The translations under genes were made by a program, and so were the position numbers. Positions 36,009 to 44,308 of a DNA stretch of 64,000 nucleotides are shown here, piece after piece. The DNA is from Candidatus Thiodiazotropha sp. 'RUGA' (GTDB lineage: Bacteria; Pseudomonadota; Gammaproteobacteria; Chromatiales; Chromatiaceae). Within the stretch, counting starts at the first letter, position 1, and each line of letters starts with the position of its first letter. Location of the stretch: the NCBI GenBank assembly GCA_016842065.1, contig JAEPDS010000013.1, positions 36,790 through 100,789 on the forward strand, read 5' to 3'. The notes beneath the pieces were generated by a model. The model saw only the letters and a list, made by a program, of their open reading frames with translations, did no database searches and was not told the DNA's origin.

Positions 36009-38663
36009 CTACTTGTCGCGGATTTGCAGCAACATATCAGGCTCGACCTCTGAAGTTCGATCTTCAAGGCTATCAGGCATCACTCCCATCGGACCTACAA
36101 TCCTTGCCGACAAGTTAGGAAAGGCACTGATCATAGAAACAATGATTGCCGCACCATAGGGTATCGCCTGCAACAGCAACACGATGGACCAAATCTGTGC
36201 ATCCGGGGAGTCAGCACCGTACTGCCAATTGATCACAGTTGCCGCCAACAACAAGGCGAAAAAGAACAGCGCCTCTTCACGAGCATCCTGCAATGCCTTT
36301 AAAAGCCCTGAGTTATTCGCCTGTTTGGGGGTTCTGAAGAAGGGTAAACCGCTGGTCCAGATGCCCTGCACGATTGCTCGAGCAATCGTGTGGGAGAGTG
36401 CAAGACCTGCCAGTGCTGCCGCGATACTCTGACGTACTGTCGCTTCAACACGACGTCGATAGAGAAAGAACATCTTCAGGATCTTAAAAACAAAAAGACT
36501 CATCGGCAGCACGGCAAACAACGGCAATGGGGCAGTAAAATCCACCGGCCAGATCAGCATGCAGGCAGACCATGTGATTGCGGCAATATTGAAAAACAGA
36601 TTGAATCCGTCTGCGAACCAAGGCAGCCAGCCGGCGATGAAGTGGTAGCGTTGACCTGGGGTCAATTGACTGGTTCTGGTTGCAAACAGCATCCCCAGAT
36701 GGTGTTTGAGTATTTGCACCGCGCCATAGGCCCAGCGGAAACGCTGTTTCTTGAAATCGAGAAAGGTGTCCGGCATCAAGCCTCGTCCATAACTCTTGGG
36801 GATGTAGACCGCCTCATGTCCCTGCTCAAATACCCGCAAGCCCAGATCCGCATCCTCCGTAATGCACCACTCTCCCCAGCCGCCAATCTCATCCAGCACG
36901 CTGCGTCTCACCATGGTCATAGTGCCATGCTGTATGATCGCATTTCGCTCATTGCGGGTAACCATGCCGATGTGAAAGAAACCCCGGTACTCAGCCAGGC
37001 ACATCGCCTTGAAACAGTTTTCACTGCCATCCCGATAGTCCTGCGGCGACTGGACGATGGCAGTCTCCTGGCGCTGAAACAGCGGCACCAGATCACGCAA
37101 CCAACTTGCCTCAATCTGATAATCACTGTCGATCACGGCAATCACCCGGGCATCAGGATGGCTCTCCTGCAGGGTAAAATTCAGTGCCCCGGCTTTGAAT
37201 CCGGCCAGTGGTGATCGGTGGAAAAAGCGAAACCTCGGACCCAGTTTTTCACAGTGTGCTTCAACCGGCTTCCACACCTGCGGATCCTTGGTGTTGTTAT
37301 CGATAACCAGGACTTCATAGTTGGGGTAATCCAACTTGGCCAGTGAGTCGAGCGTTTCGATCATCATATCCGGCGGTTCGTTGTAAGCCGGAACATGAAT
37401 TGAAACCATTGGCAGATCATCATCCTTCACCAGCTTGCGCTTCGGCTGCCGACGCCACTGTCTCAACCACAAAGACTCTGCCCATTCATGCGCTTCGGCA
37501 AACAGCACCACCAGAACACCCAACATGCCGATAAAAAGCACAATCCCTACCAGTACGGTATTCAGCGTCATATATTGCCGGGTATAGTCGTAGAACATCC
37601 ATACCGAACCGGTGGCTGCAGCATAGGCAACCAGTGCCAGAAAACCTCGCCCACTGGAGCGCAGACCCTCGCTGTCGCGAAACAGGAACAATAGAGCAAT
37701 AACAGCAAAGAGAATCGAGATCGCCGCCAACTCACGCCAATGGGGCACATCGACAACCGGTTCGGAAAAAGTGAATTTGGCACTCCTGTCGATGTCGTAG
37801 ACACCCCAGTAGGTTCCAACCCCACTCTCCTGCCGCTCTTTCCAGGGTTGATCAAACGCCTCCATCACGTAGTAGATATAGCCCTGCTCTTCCGCTACCT
37901 GCAAGAAGCGCCGGAGAAAGCTGGCCTGGTTCGCTTGCGATGGTGTGGCCTCTCGCCTTGGCCTGCCGTTGCTGGGCCAACCCACTTCGGCGATCACGAT
38001 CGGCTTGTCTGGAAAAGTCTGTTGCAGCTTTTCAAACGTGCGTACAGTGAAATCGACGGCTGCATCCACAGACTGCCCCTCCCAGTAAGGCAGAATATGG
38101 GCTGCGATATAATCCACATGTTCAGCCAGCTGAGGATACTCCAACCAGATATGCCAGGGCTCTGCAAGACTGACCGGTGCCCAGACCCGCTGTTTGACCA
38201 GGCTAAGGTTGTCGATCGCCTGTTGCAGTGTGATATCACCACGGTAGAGAGCTTCGTTACCCACCATCACACGGACGACATTTTTATGGTGTTGTCTGCT
38301 GAGTGAGATCAGGGTTTCGATCTCCTCTGAGTTTGTTGCCTGATCACCATCGATCCAGGCACCGAGCGCCACATTCAGACCCTGTTGCTCCGCCAGTCTG
38401 GGTATCTCCCGATAACTGCCACTGACTGAATATGAGCGTACTGCATAAGTCTTGTCCGACAGCAGCAGCAGATCCGCTTCGATCTCCGCTTCACTCGGGT
38501 AGTGGCCAAGACTCGGATCGTGCCAGGCTCTGACCGGAGAAAATGAAAAACCCTGGATGCGTTTCGGCCAGGGTGGCTCGCTGGAACTTCCACCGAGCAG
38601 ATTCCAGATCATCAGGGTCAACAGGGCGATGGCCAGCGTAATAACCAGATTGGGTCTTAACAT
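36009..38663 (-). CDS. Fused GH17-like and GT2 glucan synthase (NdvB-like)
   Basis: The 884-aa membrane protein has an N-terminal helix, a GH17-type glucanase-like domain facing the periplasm (about 30-300, with MVGNEALYRGD and VIAEVGWPSNGRPR, the two glutamates of the family), several membrane helices, and a family 2 glycosyltransferase domain (about 420-640) with VIDNNTKD, AVIDSDYQ, CITEDADLGLRVFEQG and the processive QRFRW motif. More helices follow. This layout is known in NdvB-type enzymes that make cyclic or linear beta-1,3-glucans. Product here is inferred. Confidence 0.88.
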   Translation of the reverse strand: MLRPNLVITLAIALLTLMIWNLLGGSSSEPPWPKRIQGFSFSPVRAWHDPSLGHYPSEAEIEADLLLLSDKTYAVRSYSVSGSYREIPRLAEQQGLNVALGAWIDGDQATNSEEIETLISLSRQHHKNVVRVMVGNEALYRGDITLQQAIDNLSLVKQRVWAPVSLAEPWHIWLEYPQLAEHVDYIAAHILPYWEGQSVDAAVDFTVRTFEKLQQTFPDKPIVIAEVGWPSNGRPRREATPSQANQASFLRRFLQVAEEQGYIYYVMEAFDQPWKERQESGVGTYWGVYDIDRSAKFTFSEPVVDVPHWRELAAISILFAVIALLFLFRDSEGLRSSGRGFLALVAYAAATGSVWMFYDYTRQYMTLNTVLVGIVLFIGMLGVLVVLFAEAHEWAESLWLRQWRRQPKRKLVKDDDLPMVSIHVPAYNEPPDMMIETLDSLAKLDYPNYEVLVIDNNTKDPQVWKPVEAHCEKLGPRFRFFHRSPLAGFKAGALNFTLQESHPDARVIAVIDSDYQIEASWLRDLVPLFQRQETAIVQSPQDYRDGSENCFKAMCLAEYRGFFHIGMVTRNERNAIIQHGTMTMVRRSVLDEIGGWGEWCITEDADLGLRVFEQGHEAVYIPKSYGRGLMPDTFLDFKKQRFRWAYGAVQILKHHLGMLFATRTSQLTPGQRYHFIAGWLPWFADGFNLFFNIAAITWSACMLIWPVDFTAPLPLFAVLPMSLFVFKILKMFFLYRRRVEATVRQSIAAALAGLALSHTIARAIVQGIWTSGLPFFRTPKQANNSGLLKALQDAREEALFFFALLLAATVINWQYGADSPDAQIWSIVLLLQAIPYGAAIIVSMISAFPNLSARIVGPMGVMPDSLEDRTSEVEPDMLLQIRDK

Positions 38664-38857
38664 GTGGGACTACTGCTTGAAAAAATCAGCGTATAGTAAA
38701 TCCATTAGCCGATAGGGATTGTGATCTGCAGCGTCTTTTTATGACACATTTGTTAAAAATGGTCAGACTTGGGATGTTTTCGATATCTGATTGATACTCT
38801 GTGCTATGGATGCACTCCATAAATGTGAAATGAAATTTTTACCCGCCTGAGGGGGCA

Positions 38858-39367
38858 TCAGCGTATCTCTTCGAGACTTCTTCTGCGGATATGCACCTGA
38901 GGGATGATCAGGGCGTAGCCATGCTGCTGCCAATGCACCAGTTCGGTAAAGGCTGATGGCACCAATTCGACGAACTCATGAAAATCATTCAGCTCATATT
39001 CGTAGTCATTGGCTGCCAGATTACAGACCTTGAATTCGACACCGAGGGCTGCGTAATAGCGCATACGTTCAACCACATCCTTGTACTTGGCATAGTTCTT
39101 CTTAACCAGCGTCACGATCTCTGTGCCGTGTATAACAACTTTGATGTCCATCATCTCCGGCGCCAAGTCATAGGGGGATTCGGTCAAGGGATTCATCAGT
39201 GAACGTATCCAGAACAGGGCCGCGGACATTTTCTCCGGCTCATCAAGAAAGAAGTCGTAGACCACTTTAGGTGAGTCGTAGTTAGGTTGGCTGAGCGTAG
39301 CCACATCATCTGCGCTTAACACAAGCGGATGCAACAGAGTTATGAGCAAAAACAGGATTCTTTTCAC
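38858..39367 (-). CDS. Periplasmic DsrE-like protein
   Basis: The 169-aa protein has a signal peptide (MKRILFLLITLLHPLVLS, cut near ADD) and a DsrE/F-like alpha/beta domain with PKVVYDFFLDEPEKMSAALF, IKVVIHGTEIVTLVKKN and YAALGVEFKVCNLAAND; the Cys in FKVCNLA sits at the usual DsrE-family position. The C-terminal part is ALIIPQVHIRRRSLEEIR. Related periplasmic proteins occur in sulfur-oxidising bacteria but their function is unknown. It is divergent from the DsrC-like gene. Confidence 0.75.
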   Translation of the reverse strand: MKRILFLLITLLHPLVLSADDVATLSQPNYDSPKVVYDFFLDEPEKMSAALFWIRSLMNPLTESPYDLAPEMMDIKVVIHGTEIVTLVKKNYAKYKDVVERMRYYAALGVEFKVCNLAANDYEYELNDFHEFVELVPSAFTELVHWQQHGYALIIPQVHIRRRSLEEIR

Positions 39368-39549
39368 AGTACCCTCTCCGGTTCAGACAAAAGCAGAGAA
39401 ATCCATGATTTAGACAGCAAGTAACCCCATTACTCTCACCTTGAATCATCAATTTTTCGGGCTATATTATCCAACACAACAGCTTATCGATACATTAGTT
39501 TTTCTTATTACTAAATGCATCGCTGATGAAACGACTAAAGGAGCTGGTA

Positions 39550-39894
39550 ATGGCACAAATTTCCACACAAGCGCCTCTGAAAGGTAAAGGCAACATCCCT
39601 TTGGAGTTTGATGAGGATGGCTTCCTGATCAACACTGAGGCATGGACACGGGAAACCGCAAGATTGATTGCCCAAATGGATGGCATCCAACAGCTAACCC
39701 CCGATCACTGGTCTGTGATTCTCTATCTTCGTGAGCAACACCTTGAGTCCGGTGGACTCCCGGTTATGTCTCACATCTGTCGTATCATGCACCTAGGTAA
39801 GCATGGTGTGACCCGTCTGTTTGGCGGTTGCCGGGAAGCCTGGCGTATCTCAGGACTGCCCAATCCCGGAGAAGAGGCCAAAAACTATATGTAG
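39550..39894 (+). CDS. DsrC/TusE-family protein without the C-terminal redox cysteines
   Basis: This 114-aa protein has the DsrC/TusE fold: LEFDEDGFLINTEAWTRETA, LTPDHWSVILYLREQH and GKHGVTRLFGGCREAWRISG. In DsrC the C-terminal arm ends with a penultimate cysteine and a second cysteine eleven residues before it. Here the arm reads RISGLPNPGEEAKNYM: there is no terminal cysteine, and the position before RISG is Trp. One Cys lies a few residues earlier, in FGGC. It is therefore a paralog unlikely to carry sulfur the DsrC way. AAGGAG precedes the ATG at 39550. Confidence 0.85.
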   Translation: MAQISTQAPLKGKGNIPLEFDEDGFLINTEAWTRETARLIAQMDGIQQLTPDHWSVILYLREQHLESGGLPVMSHICRIMHLGKHGVTRLFGGCREAWRISGLPNPGEEAKNYM

Positions 39895-39901
39895 TCCCTC
39901 C

Positions 39902-39926
39902 AGCCCCTGCTCTCAGGGGCTTTTTT
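39902..39926 (+). terminator. Rho-independent terminator after the DsrC-like gene
   Basis: AGCCCCTG (39902-39909) and CAGGGGCT (39914-39921) form a perfect 8-bp stem with a 4-base loop, followed by six T residues. It begins 8 bp after the stop codon. Confidence 0.92.
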
Positions 39927-40054
39927 CTATCCCATTGAGTCGCAGCTGACGATTTTTTAAACGCCTATTATTACTTGTTGAAGCAGTAGAGCTATCAGCC
40001 TACCGTTGCAAGCCCACCCGGTGATATATTGCAACTTGGATTCGCCGATGCCGG

Positions 40055-40579
40055 ATGACAATGGAGCAGATGACTGAACAACAAGCGCAAACAGCAGCAA
40101 GGGATAGAACGCATCAGTTTCTGGCTTCAGCTGAAAAAAAATTCAAGCTATCCCCCAGCGATCCAGAGATCCTGTTTGATCTGCAGGGCAAATCCGCCGG
40201 GCTGCTGGTGATCCACCGCAGCGGCCAGATGAAGATCCGCTATAACTCGGCACTCCTGACACAATATGCTGAAAGGTTTCTTGAGCAGACTGTACCTCAT
40301 GAAGTGGCGCACCTGATTGCACGCAGACTCTATGGGACATCGATCCGACCCCATGGCAGAGAGTGGCAATCGATCATGTCCTACTTCAACGTACCGGCAA
40401 ACCGTTGCCACAGTTTTGATACCTCGAGTAGTGCAGCCCGCAGCATGCGTTATTTCGATTATCACTGCCTCTGCAGACAACATCGACTCAGCGCCATCCG
40501 GCATAACAGAGTCATCTCCGGGGTCATCTATCTCTGTCGAGCCTGTGGCAGCAGTTTGATGCTGAGCGAATCCTCATGA
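40055..40579 (+). CDS. SprT-like zinc metalloprotease domain protein
   Basis: This 174-aa protein has the SprT/WSS1-type zinc site EQTVPHEVAHLIARRLYG (HExxH) near residue 88 with a further His in PHGREWQSIM, and a C-terminal zinc-ribbon-like region with cysteines at YHCLCRQH and YLCRACG. E. coli SprT is poorly characterised; the eukaryotic relative Spartan digests DNA-protein crosslinks. Several ATG codons occur at the start, so the true start could be a few residues later. It converges on the GIY-YIG gene with a 6-bp overlap. Confidence 0.88.
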   Translation: MTMEQMTEQQAQTAARDRTHQFLASAEKKFKLSPSDPEILFDLQGKSAGLLVIHRSGQMKIRYNSALLTQYAERFLEQTVPHEVAHLIARRLYGTSIRPHGREWQSIMSYFNVPANRCHSFDTSSSAARSMRYFDYHCLCRQHRLSAIRHNRVISGVIYLCRACGSSLMLSESS

Positions 40580-40846
40580 CGATTCAGTTTGATTGATCAT
40601 CAGCTGCTTGTCTGTGGTTTTCATGCGTTTGATTGCCAGCTCACGACGTAAAGCAGCGCTTCGATCCGGCAGGGTTTCAGTAAACACCAGTTCGACGGGG
40701 GTTCTTCCCCGGGTATATTTGGCACCTACCCCCCGATTGTGTTCATCAACCCGCCGATTGATGTCATTGGTTATGCCGGTGTAAAGCGTATCATCAGTAC
40801 ATCTCAATATATAAACATACCAATCTGATTTCTCTACTGTTGTCAT
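40574..40846 (-). CDS. GIY-YIG domain nuclease-like protein
   Basis: This 90-aa protein is a single GIY-YIG domain (UPF0213/YhbQ type). The motif WYVYILRCTDDTLYTGITND at about 8-27 contains the VYIL and YTG elements, followed by R31/R32 and H35, with KYTRGRTPVELVFTE and a catalytic Glu in that region. Such small proteins are reported to nick or bind DNA. It converges on and overlaps the end of the SprT-like gene. Confidence 0.92.
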   Translation of the reverse strand: MTTVEKSDWYVYILRCTDDTLYTGITNDINRRVDEHNRGVGAKYTRGRTPVELVFTETLPDRSAALRRELAIKRMKTTDKQLMINQTESS

Positions 40847-41144
40847 CGATTTACCACGGCTTGACGATCTCTCTATCGAGGTTATTTTTCATTAATCATA
40901 ACCAGATATTCAAGCCAGATCAGATTCCCATAGTCGATACCATGGTTTACCACTATAATTTTTGCTACTTTCAGGACTTTACAGGGTCTACTACAAAGTA
41001 TCACAATGCAAACAGCCAAAAATTCGTCCTGAGAGACAATGGCAATAGAACGACTTGTTGTAATCCAGTTAGCTTAAAATAAACTCAATAAAGCTTATTA
41101 AACAACAGGTTACAACCACATTAACCCCCATCTTGGAGGACACG

Positions 41145-41513
41145 ATGATTGGTAACACCAAAAAGTGGATTGGAAAAGTCGGTATGATTGGCGTCATAGC
41201 CGGCCAAGTTCTGGTCTCCCCCACTCTTCTGGCCAGCGATGCAGATATCGCAGAAGGCAAAAAAATCGCATTCGACAGGAAAAAAGGTAACTGCCTGGCC
41301 TGTCACAACATCTCTGGCGCGCCCTCACCGGGTAATATCGCACCGGCATTAATCGCCATGAAATCCCGCTATCCTACAAAGGAAGCACTCACTGAGCAGA
41401 TCTGGGACGCTACCATTAAAAACCCGGAATCTTCAATGCCACCTTTTGGCAAACACGGCATTCTTTCCGAGTCTGATTTCAAAAAAGTGGTTGAGTACGT
41501 CTGGACCCTTTAA
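41145..41513 (+). CDS. soxX: Thiosulfate-oxidising c-type cytochrome SoxX
   Basis: SoxX is the monoheme electron-accepting subunit of SoxXA, which couples thiosulfate to a SoxYZ cysteine in the periplasm. The 122-aa precursor has a signal peptide (cut after about residue 31, LLASDA), the heme motif CLACH at 50-54, and the axial Met near residue 98 in ESSMPPFGKHG. The ATG at 41145 was chosen because TTGGAGGACACG directly precedes it, giving a strong GGAGG site. It heads soxX-soxA-soxK-rhodanese. Confidence 0.95.
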   Translation: MIGNTKKWIGKVGMIGVIAGQVLVSPTLLASDADIAEGKKIAFDRKKGNCLACHNISGAPSPGNIAPALIAMKSRYPTKEALTEQIWDATIKNPESSMPPFGKHGILSESDFKKVVEYVWTL

Positions 41514-41564
41514 GCCATACAACTCCTAAAGATCAAGACTGCACTCCTTTGAGGTTGAAATAAC

Positions 41565-42404
41565 ATGAAACAACTATTTCGTAAGTTGACCTTGCTGGTC
41601 ATGACCTGTGGCTTTATTGCTTCCGCACAGGCAACAACCCCTGAAGAAGACCTGGCGGCGTTCCAGAATTTCTTCAAAAAACGCTTTCCCAATGTAGAGA
41701 CCCTGGACTATGTCAATGGTGCCTACTCCATTGATCCGGTTGGCCGTGAAAACTGGGAAGCCATCGAAGAGTTCCCTCCCTATGAACCTTTCATCGATGA
41801 AGGGCAAGCCATGTGGGAGACTCCCTTTGCCAATGGCAAAACCTATAAAGACTGTTTTCCCGATGGTCCTGCCCTGGCCGGCAAATATCCGCACTGGGAT
41901 AAGGATAAGGGCATGGTCATGACCCTGCCTCTGGCACTCAACAACTGCCGCAAGGCAAATGGCGAAAAGCCGATGAAGTATAAGAAGGGCCCGATCAATA
42001 GCATCCTCTCCTATCTCTCATATGAGTCCCGTGGTCAGGTTACCAATGTGGTCGTTCCCAATGATGATCCAAAAGCTCTGGCGGCCTATGAGGATGGTAA
42101 AAAGTTCTACTACACCCGTCGTGGCCAATTGAACTTCTCCTGTGCCCATTGTCACTTGCAGAATGCAGGTATGATTCTGCGTACCGAGATTCTCAGCCCG
42201 GCTCTCGGACATACCACTCACTTTCCTGTCTATCGCTCGAAGTGGGGTACGGTAGGTACACTGCATCGCCGTTTCACCGGCTGTAACAAACAGGTCCGTG
42301 CCAAGCCCTTCAAGGCGCATGGTGAGGAGTACCGCAATCTGGAGTACTTCCTGACCTACATGAGTAATGGCCTGCCACTGAATGGCCCCGGCGCCAGAAA
42401 GTAA
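41565..42404 (+). CDS. soxA: Monoheme-type SoxA
   Basis: SoxA is the catalytic subunit of SoxXA. The 279-aa precursor has a signal peptide (cut after about ASAQA) and a single CxxCH heme motif, CAHCH at 193-197. The active-site heme ligand is the cysteine near 240 in RRFTGCNKQVRAKPF, which is a persulfide in known SoxA. Cysteines at 97 and 128 take the place of a second heme and likely form a disulfide. So this is the monoheme class, which usually needs the SoxK partner encoded next. soxA starts 51 bp after soxX. Confidence 0.95.
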   Translation: MKQLFRKLTLLVMTCGFIASAQATTPEEDLAAFQNFFKKRFPNVETLDYVNGAYSIDPVGRENWEAIEEFPPYEPFIDEGQAMWETPFANGKTYKDCFPDGPALAGKYPHWDKDKGMVMTLPLALNNCRKANGEKPMKYKKGPINSILSYLSYESRGQVTNVVVPNDDPKALAAYEDGKKFYYTRRGQLNFSCAHCHLQNAGMILRTEILSPALGHTTHFPVYRSKWGTVGTLHRRFTGCNKQVRAKPFKAHGEEYRNLEYFLTYMSNGLPLNGPGARK

Positions 42405-42443
42405 CCCCTATCAGGACAAGATTACGTGATCGGAGTAAAAGCG

Positions 42444-42776
42444 ATGCACAAAAGAAAAGTTCTCAAATTCAGCCTGCTGGCTGGCATTTTATGCAGCAGC
42501 ATGACAACCTTAGCCCTGGCTGACGACGCATCTGTCGCCAAGGTACAAAAACTGATTGACGCAGCGGATGCTGCCAGGAAACAGGCCGCCGAAGTCAATG
42601 GTGAATGGCGCGATACCGGCAAAATGATCAAGAAGGCAAAAGGGCTTCTTAAAAAAGGTGACTATGTGGCAGCCGCCAAGCTGGCCAACAAAGCAGCCAA
42701 ACAGGGGCATCTGGGCTATGAACAGGCGATGTCCCAGAAAGAGCTTAAAATGCCATCTTACCTAACCTATGAATAA
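42444..42776 (+). CDS. soxK: SoxXA-binding protein SoxK
   Basis: SoxK is a small periplasmic partner that stabilises monoheme SoxXA. The 110-aa precursor has a signal peptide (MHKRKVLKFSLLAGILCSS, cut near ALAD) followed by a Lys/Ala-rich helical protein with KVQKLIDAADAARKQAAEV and MIKKAKGLLKKGDYVAAAK. The ATG at 42444 with GGAGTAAA upstream is preferred to a GTG six codons earlier. Confidence 0.85.
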   Translation: MHKRKVLKFSLLAGILCSSMTTLALADDASVAKVQKLIDAADAARKQAAEVNGEWRDTGKMIKKAKGLLKKGDYVAAAKLANKAAKQGHLGYEQAMSQKELKMPSYLTYE

Positions 42777-42803
42777 CGGCTAACGCCACGGGAGGAAGAC
42801 ATA

Positions 42804-43475
42804 ATGAAGTTTGTCAAAGTACTCATGCTGACCACACTTGTTGGTGGCGTAGCACTTGCCACACAATTGCGTGCGGAAGAAGGAAATCAGATCAGCCCAG
42901 GTCTGCAATCAGTGGAAGTGATGCACGGCGGTGAAAAGGTCATGATTACCCGTTCTGCCGATAAGAATGCGGTGGTACCAAAATCCTTTTCCAAAACATC
43001 TCGCCACTGCCCACCCTTCTGCATACAACCTGCGACCATCTCAGCCGGGGTGGAAACTGTGGGTGAGTTGGAAGTCCTGGGTTACCTGAAGCGTGTCAGT
43101 GATGGTGATCGTAAAGTGATGGTGGTTGATTCACGCACCCCTGAGTGGATCATTCGCGGCACCATTCCCGGTTCCGTCAACATTCCGTGGAACATGATCA
43201 ATGTGGATGTGCAGGGTGCATTCGACGTCTCCGCCGAAGCCGACACACTGCATGACATCCTGATCAATCAGCTTGGGGTGCAGGATGTCAAAGGCAACCT
43301 TGATTTCCGCAATGCCAAGACGCTGGTGATGTTCTGTAACGGCAGCTGGTGTCCTCAGTCTTCGAGCAACATCAAGACCCTGCTCAATCTGGGATATCCC
43401 GCCTACAAACTGAAATGGTATCGTGGTGGCATGCAGGACTGGGTAAGCCTGGGCCTGACCACAGTCAACAAATAA
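42804..43475 (+). CDS. Periplasmic rhodanese-like protein (SoxL-like)
   Basis: The 223-aa precursor has a signal peptide (MKFVKVLMLTTLVGGVALAT) and a rhodanese fold with VMVVDSRTPEWIIRGTIPGS and the active-site loop MFCNGSWCPQSSSN near residues 177-190 (Cys178 and a second Cys183). Usual single-domain rhodaneses have CX5R; here no Arg occupies that place. An extra CPPFC pair lies near 69-73. In related sulfur oxidisers such genes follow soxXAK and are called soxL; a sulfur-transfer or thiol-redox role is inferred. Confidence 0.8.
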   Translation: MKFVKVLMLTTLVGGVALATQLRAEEGNQISPGLQSVEVMHGGEKVMITRSADKNAVVPKSFSKTSRHCPPFCIQPATISAGVETVGELEVLGYLKRVSDGDRKVMVVDSRTPEWIIRGTIPGSVNIPWNMINVDVQGAFDVSAEADTLHDILINQLGVQDVKGNLDFRNAKTLVMFCNGSWCPQSSSNIKTLLNLGYPAYKLKWYRGGMQDWVSLGLTTVNK

Positions 43476-43493
43476 GACTGAAATCACGGCAAC

Positions 43494-43527
43494 AAAAAAG
43501 GGGTTACCCATTGGGTAACCCCTTTTT
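43494..43527. terminator. Bidirectional rho-independent terminator after the sox cluster
   Basis: GGGGTTACCC (43500-43509) and GGGTAACCCC (43513-43522) form a perfect 10-bp stem around ATT. A run of six A lies on the left and five T on the right, so the structure can stop transcription in both directions: the sox operon from the left and the tRNA-Pro transcript from the right. Confidence 0.95.
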
Positions 43528-43530
43528 ATT

Positions 43531-43607
43531 TGGTCCGGGCGGGGTGATTCGAACACCCGACCCCTACAACCCCATTGTAGTGCGCTACCAGACTGCGCTA
43601 CGCCCGG
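43531..43607 (-). tRNA. tRNA-Pro (anticodon GGG)
   Basis: The 77-nt minus-strand sequence folds as a cloverleaf. The acceptor stem CCGGGCG pairs with CGCCCGG and ends ACCA, with CCA encoded. The D arm contains AGTCTGGTAGC, the anticodon stem is CTACA/TGTAG with loop ATGGGGT (anticodon GGG), and the T arm contains GTTCGAATC. It reads CCC and CCU codons. It lies after the merR gene on the same strand, as in E. coli-type ihfA-merR-tRNA-Pro arrangements. Confidence 0.97.
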
Positions 43608-43660
43608 AAAGAGCGGCAATACTAGGCAGATAAACGGCCTATGTCAATGCCAGCAAAGGT

Positions 43661-44020
43661 TTATCGTTTGAGGATATGCAGAACCTCTTCCAACTCACCG
43701 CGGAGCTGCTTGATGATCTGCTGACTCTGCTGCAGATCCTCTTTCGCGGTGTCCCCGGAAAGCTGCTGACGTGCCCCACCGATGGTGAACCCCTGCTCAT
43801 AGAGCAAGCTGCGGATCTGCCTGATCATCAGCACATCGTGACGTTGATAGTAGCGTCGATTACCCCGCCGTTTCACCGGCTTGAGCTGCGGGAACTCCTG
43901 CTCCCAATAACGCAGCACGTGGGGCTTTACCTGGCAAAGGTCACTTACTTCACCAATCGTAAAATAGCGTTTGCCCGGTATTGCGGGCAGATCAGTATTA
44001 CTGCTGCTCGGATCCAGCAT
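43661..44020 (-). CDS. MerR-family transcriptional regulator
   Basis: The 119-aa protein has a MerR winged-helix domain (about 15-85) with [20 protein letters not shown] and [22 protein letters not shown], followed by a short coiled-coil dimerisation helix. It lacks effector-binding cysteines of metal sensors. This small MerR is conserved immediately downstream of ihfA in many gammaproteobacteria; its target is unknown. It overlaps ihfA by 23 bp. Confidence 0.92.
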   Translation of the reverse strand: MLDPSSSNTDLPAIPGKRYFTIGEVSDLCQVKPHVLRYWEQEFPQLKPVKRRGNRRYYQRHDVLMIRQIRSLLYEQGFTIGGARQQLSGDTAKEDLQQSQQIIKQLRGELEEVLHILKR

Positions 44021-44300
44021 AGGCTTCTACTCGTGCCTTAAGTTTCTGTCCTGGTCTGAAAGTCACCACCCGACGGGCAGAGATCGGAATCTCTTTGCCG
44101 GTTTTCGGATTTCTTCCAGGCCTCTGTTTCTTTTCACGCAAATCGAAATTTCCGAATCCGGAAAGCTTTACCTGCGCCCCTCGTTCCAAAGACATGCGGA
44201 TCTCTTCAAAGAACATCTCCACCATCTCCTTGGCTTCACGTTTGTTCAGTCCAAGCTCATCAAAAAGCCTGGCTGCCATATCTGCTTTTGTCAGTGCCAT
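43998..44300 (-). CDS. ihfA: Integration host factor alpha subunit
   Basis: This is one half of the IHF heterodimer that bends DNA sharply. The 100-aa HU-fold protein has [20 protein letters not shown] at the start, [20 protein letters not shown], and the proline-tipped arm segment [20 protein letters not shown]. It lies 8 bp after pheT, as in E. coli. IHF commonly assists sigma-54 promoters, so it may matter for the flagellar promoters at the left of this window. Confidence 0.98.
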   Translation of the reverse strand: MALTKADMAARLFDELGLNKREAKEMVEMFFEEIRMSLERGAQVKLSGFGNFDLREKKQRPGRNPKTGKEIPISARRVVTFRPGQKLKARVEAYAGSEQQ

Positions 44301-44308
44301 TTGTTGCC

